DNA of 64,000 nucleotides from Malachius bipustulatus. Its lineage: Eukaryota > Arthropoda > Insecta > Coleoptera > Melyridae. A program made the position numbers and the translations under genes. The stretch spans positions 10,106,001 through 10,170,000 of the forward strand of contig OU342635.1 in the NCBI GenBank assembly GCA_910589415.1, given 5' to 3'. The notes under the pieces were generated by a model that saw only the letters and a program-made list of their open reading frames with translations, was not told where the DNA came from and did not search any database. Shown one piece after another: positions 61,641-64,000 of this stretch (its first letter is position 1; every line of letters begins with the position of its first letter).

Positions 61641-63335
61641 TAATTCATAAACTGCAACTGTAAAAACCATCCCTACTGGAATTTCTCAGAAAATATGAAA
61701 AAAATATACTATTTGAAAAAAATATGACCAGAATGGTTGGGGTGGAAGCGGTGGGGGTAAAAATTCAGATTGAGGTTTAGAAAATAAAAATTTGACGTTC
61801 AAGTCTGTGAATTTTTTTTTTCAAAAACGTTTTTCTCCGAAAAGTCAGTTTTATTCCACAAGTGCGTTCCACTCTGTATATGATTTTTTTCAGTGCTTCA
61901 ACATCGTTAAAGATGTTTGCATTATCTTTTTGAATCCAGGAATGATTTTTCGTCAAAATTTTCTTTTATGTATGTTAAAAAAAAGGTTGAGTCGAAAAAT
62001 TTTCCCAAAATAAAAATCGGATCTTTTCCAGCATTTTTGCACTCTTCATTTTAGAACTGAACACTTAAATTAAAGAAAAAATCATTTCGGAAATGTTTTA
62101 GAAAATTTGTTGAAAAGAGAAAGTTAACTAATCCATGTACCAATTTTGAGATTGAGAAAGACTTGGAAGATACTAAGAAATTGTATTACTTAAAATTTTC
62201 AGCCCTGATGATCTGATTTAGATCCGAAACAGGTTGAGACCTTTAACATCAATCTTTCAAAATCAAAGTTTTTGATCAAGCAGTCAGTTTTGATAAAATT
62301 TCTCCATTATGCAAAACAAGCCTTGGAAATATAGGTAAAAAAATCCACTATTTCTTTCGCAAATTTTGGTCGGGAAATTGATTCTAATAGTTAGAGAGTG
62401 GCGACAAAAATGCCTTGTATCTCCCAAATGGAAGAAAAGCCTGGTTTTTATAATATAGATCGAGTTCCTCTCTCAAAATCCGTCATGTCAAATATTAGGA
62501 GTCTAACGCGCTGCTGTGACCGGCTGCGGCCTTTGAAAGAAAAATACAGGGGGCATCTAGGAAACCCCACAAATTGAAGGAAATTTTTTTTCTTCTAATT
62601 TGTTCCTTGTAAAGATCTTTTGGGAGCTCCAAAAAAGAGAAAAAAATTGCAAATCTGAACTTGAAAATTGACAGGGAAGTTCAAGTTCGTGACCAAGAAT
62701 AGAAATTTTTTTTTGCTCCATGTCATGTATCGGCATCGCCAAATAACAATTTTTCCAACTTTGAATGGGCAAAAATTGATAAAGTAAACACAAAATGGAA
62801 GAAAATTAGTCTCTTTATGTTCTTTGGCACCTACAAAATGAGGAAACATTATTTTCTTCAAAATTTCTTATTGTCAGGACCAGATCTTTCAAAATAATGC
62901 TCCGATATACTCAAGATCGCCGGAAAGTCCAGGATTAAAATGTTCTATCTCGACAGTGGAAAGGCCAATGGGCGGCTAGAAAATGTCTTTCTACCAAATT
63001 TGGCAGTAGAAAAACCTACCAACTTTACACGGCTCATTTCTTTATTTTATTTTCGAAGTTTGTTCGTGCCCGTTTAACTATTATAAGTTACTGGAGGTTA
63101 CTGAAAGGAGCAAATTGGAATAAAATATTTTTCCTTCAATTGGTGGACTTTCCTAGATGCCCTCCAGGAATTTTCTTAAAATTTTGAAGTTTTTTTGAAA
63201 TTTTACATTACTCCCCATACCCCTTAATAATATTCAGTAAGATTTATTTTTATTTATAAAAACCAAGATGTGTTTTGAGGGTTTTCACATAAATTGGTTC
63301 TAAAGGTAAATTTCTCGGGATAGGCTATCCTGTGT
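61641..63335. other. probable Grip intron, no gene recognised
   Basis: AT-rich sequence with homopolymer-rich stretches. The minus-strand frames at 62557-62861 are lysine/phenylalanine rich and unsupported. Confidence 0.45.
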
Positions 63336-64000
63336 ATACAGGGTGCACCATGTATCCTTCTCTATATTGCTATCTCCTGAATGCTAAGAGATACAGGGTC
63401 GGTTAAATTAGAGAAAAGATGCGCAGTTTTGTGGCCATCTCGAATTCGTCAAAACATGCAAGATATCTGTGACCGTTCCTGAAATATCCTGAAAAAACTG
63501 AAAAATCGAAATTTCTTATTTTCGTCATATCTTTTTTATTATTGGAAATTAATAAATAATTTTTTGTAGGCTTACATAAGCCGTTAAGAGCTATCCATAT
63601 GACATTTCAAAAATTTTCAAGGCCTACTAGATTCAAGAGTTTTCACAGTCAACTTTCGTTTTTCTTATGGCCGCCATATTGTTTTTTTATGTCATTAGAT
63701 ATGAAAAAAATAATGGAAACCAAAAATTAATTAACTTCAAAAAATTTTTTTTTAAATTTTTATTCTTCTTTTTTCAAAGAAAACCCAAAAAAAAAGTCGA
63801 AAAACATCAACATTTGTAAAATACGCCGAAATAGTGCTTGCCTTATGGTTTTTTTAATTTATCTATGAAATTCGGTCTAAAAAGTTGTCTTTTTTTAAAG
63901 AAAAAAGAACAAAAAATATTTTAATTTATTTTTTGAAGTTTAACAAGTTTTTTTTTTATAGTTTTTATAATTTTTTTTATACCGAACAACATAAAAAAAC
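63336..64000 (+). mobile_element. dispersed element, longest copy, cut by window edge
   Basis: Begins ATACAGGGTGCACCATGTAT, as at 44071. It continues through CTGTGACCGTTCCTGAAATA, then TTTTGTAGGCTTACATAAGC, GAGCTATCCATATGACATTT, GAGTTTTCACAGTCAACTTT, and TTTTTTTATGTCATTAG. Parts match 39613-39720 (+) and 29695-29870 (inverted). The window ends in CAACATAAAAAAAC, the complement of the GTTTTTTTATGTCATTAG block at about 63680, so the element looks like a palindrome whose second arm is just entering the window. Confidence 0.75.

Noticed and set aside
62557..62861. Overlapping minus-strand frames of 78 and 88 residues
   Set aside because: Two overlapping frames of A/T-rich composition in intronic sequence; no support for a gene.
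1..64000. tRNA, rRNA or other structural RNA genes
   Set aside because: No B-box-like GGTTCGAATCC motif with a cloverleaf context, nor any rRNA core, was noticed on either strand. A covariance-model scan would be needed to exclude small RNAs.

Overview
The window is animal nuclear DNA, almost certainly from an insect. It is AT-rich, with intron-split genes whose proteins resemble insect and vertebrate orthologues, GT/AG introns that are often only 50-90 nt, and dense TIR, LINE and LTR relics. The order cannot be fixed from sequence alone; a beetle is a guess. No tools were used: exon borders come from splice signals, reading phase and remembered protein families. Identities are by-eye estimates.

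Layout. (1) 1-900 is a degenerate minisatellite array, apparently inside an intron of the next gene. (2) 1477-8711 (+) is the 3' two thirds of the receptor tyrosine kinase Ret, with a 5'-truncated LINE in a kinase-domain intron. (3) 11506-13482 (-) is TIMMDC1, a complex I assembly factor. (4) 13764-15564 is a hAT-type non-autonomous element that hosts a second hAT-type element; both have exact 8-bp target duplications. (5) 16986-18756 (-) is a kinesin-14 (Ncd/KIFC1) motor region broken by an inverted copy of its own P-loop exon and by a 1-nt frameshift. (6) 22501-24172 (-) is glucoside xylosyltransferase (shams/GXYLT). (7) 25867-27911 (-) is twinfilin. (8) 30309-33469 (+) is an SLC35E1-type transporter. 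(9) 37587-55200 (-) is Grip, the multi-PDZ scaffold, with PDZ2-PDZ7 visible; PDZ1 and the 5' end are not seen and probably lie beyond the right edge. (10) 55201-64000 is repeat-rich, probably Grip intron.

The genes form no operon or pathway unit. Ret (GDNF-type signalling), Grip (receptor scaffolding), twinfilin (actin) and the xylosyltransferase (Notch EGF-repeat glycans) share developmental and neuronal themes only by chance of location.

The most unusual structure is the kinesin locus. A sense motor exon and a diverged antisense copy sit about 140 nt apart on one transcript, so the RNA could fold into a hairpin of about 340 bp, the layout of an hpRNA/endo-siRNA source. Also notable are the nested hAT pair, a 2.44-kb TG...CA element inside a 280-bp tandem repeat, and several foldback families with more than one copy here.
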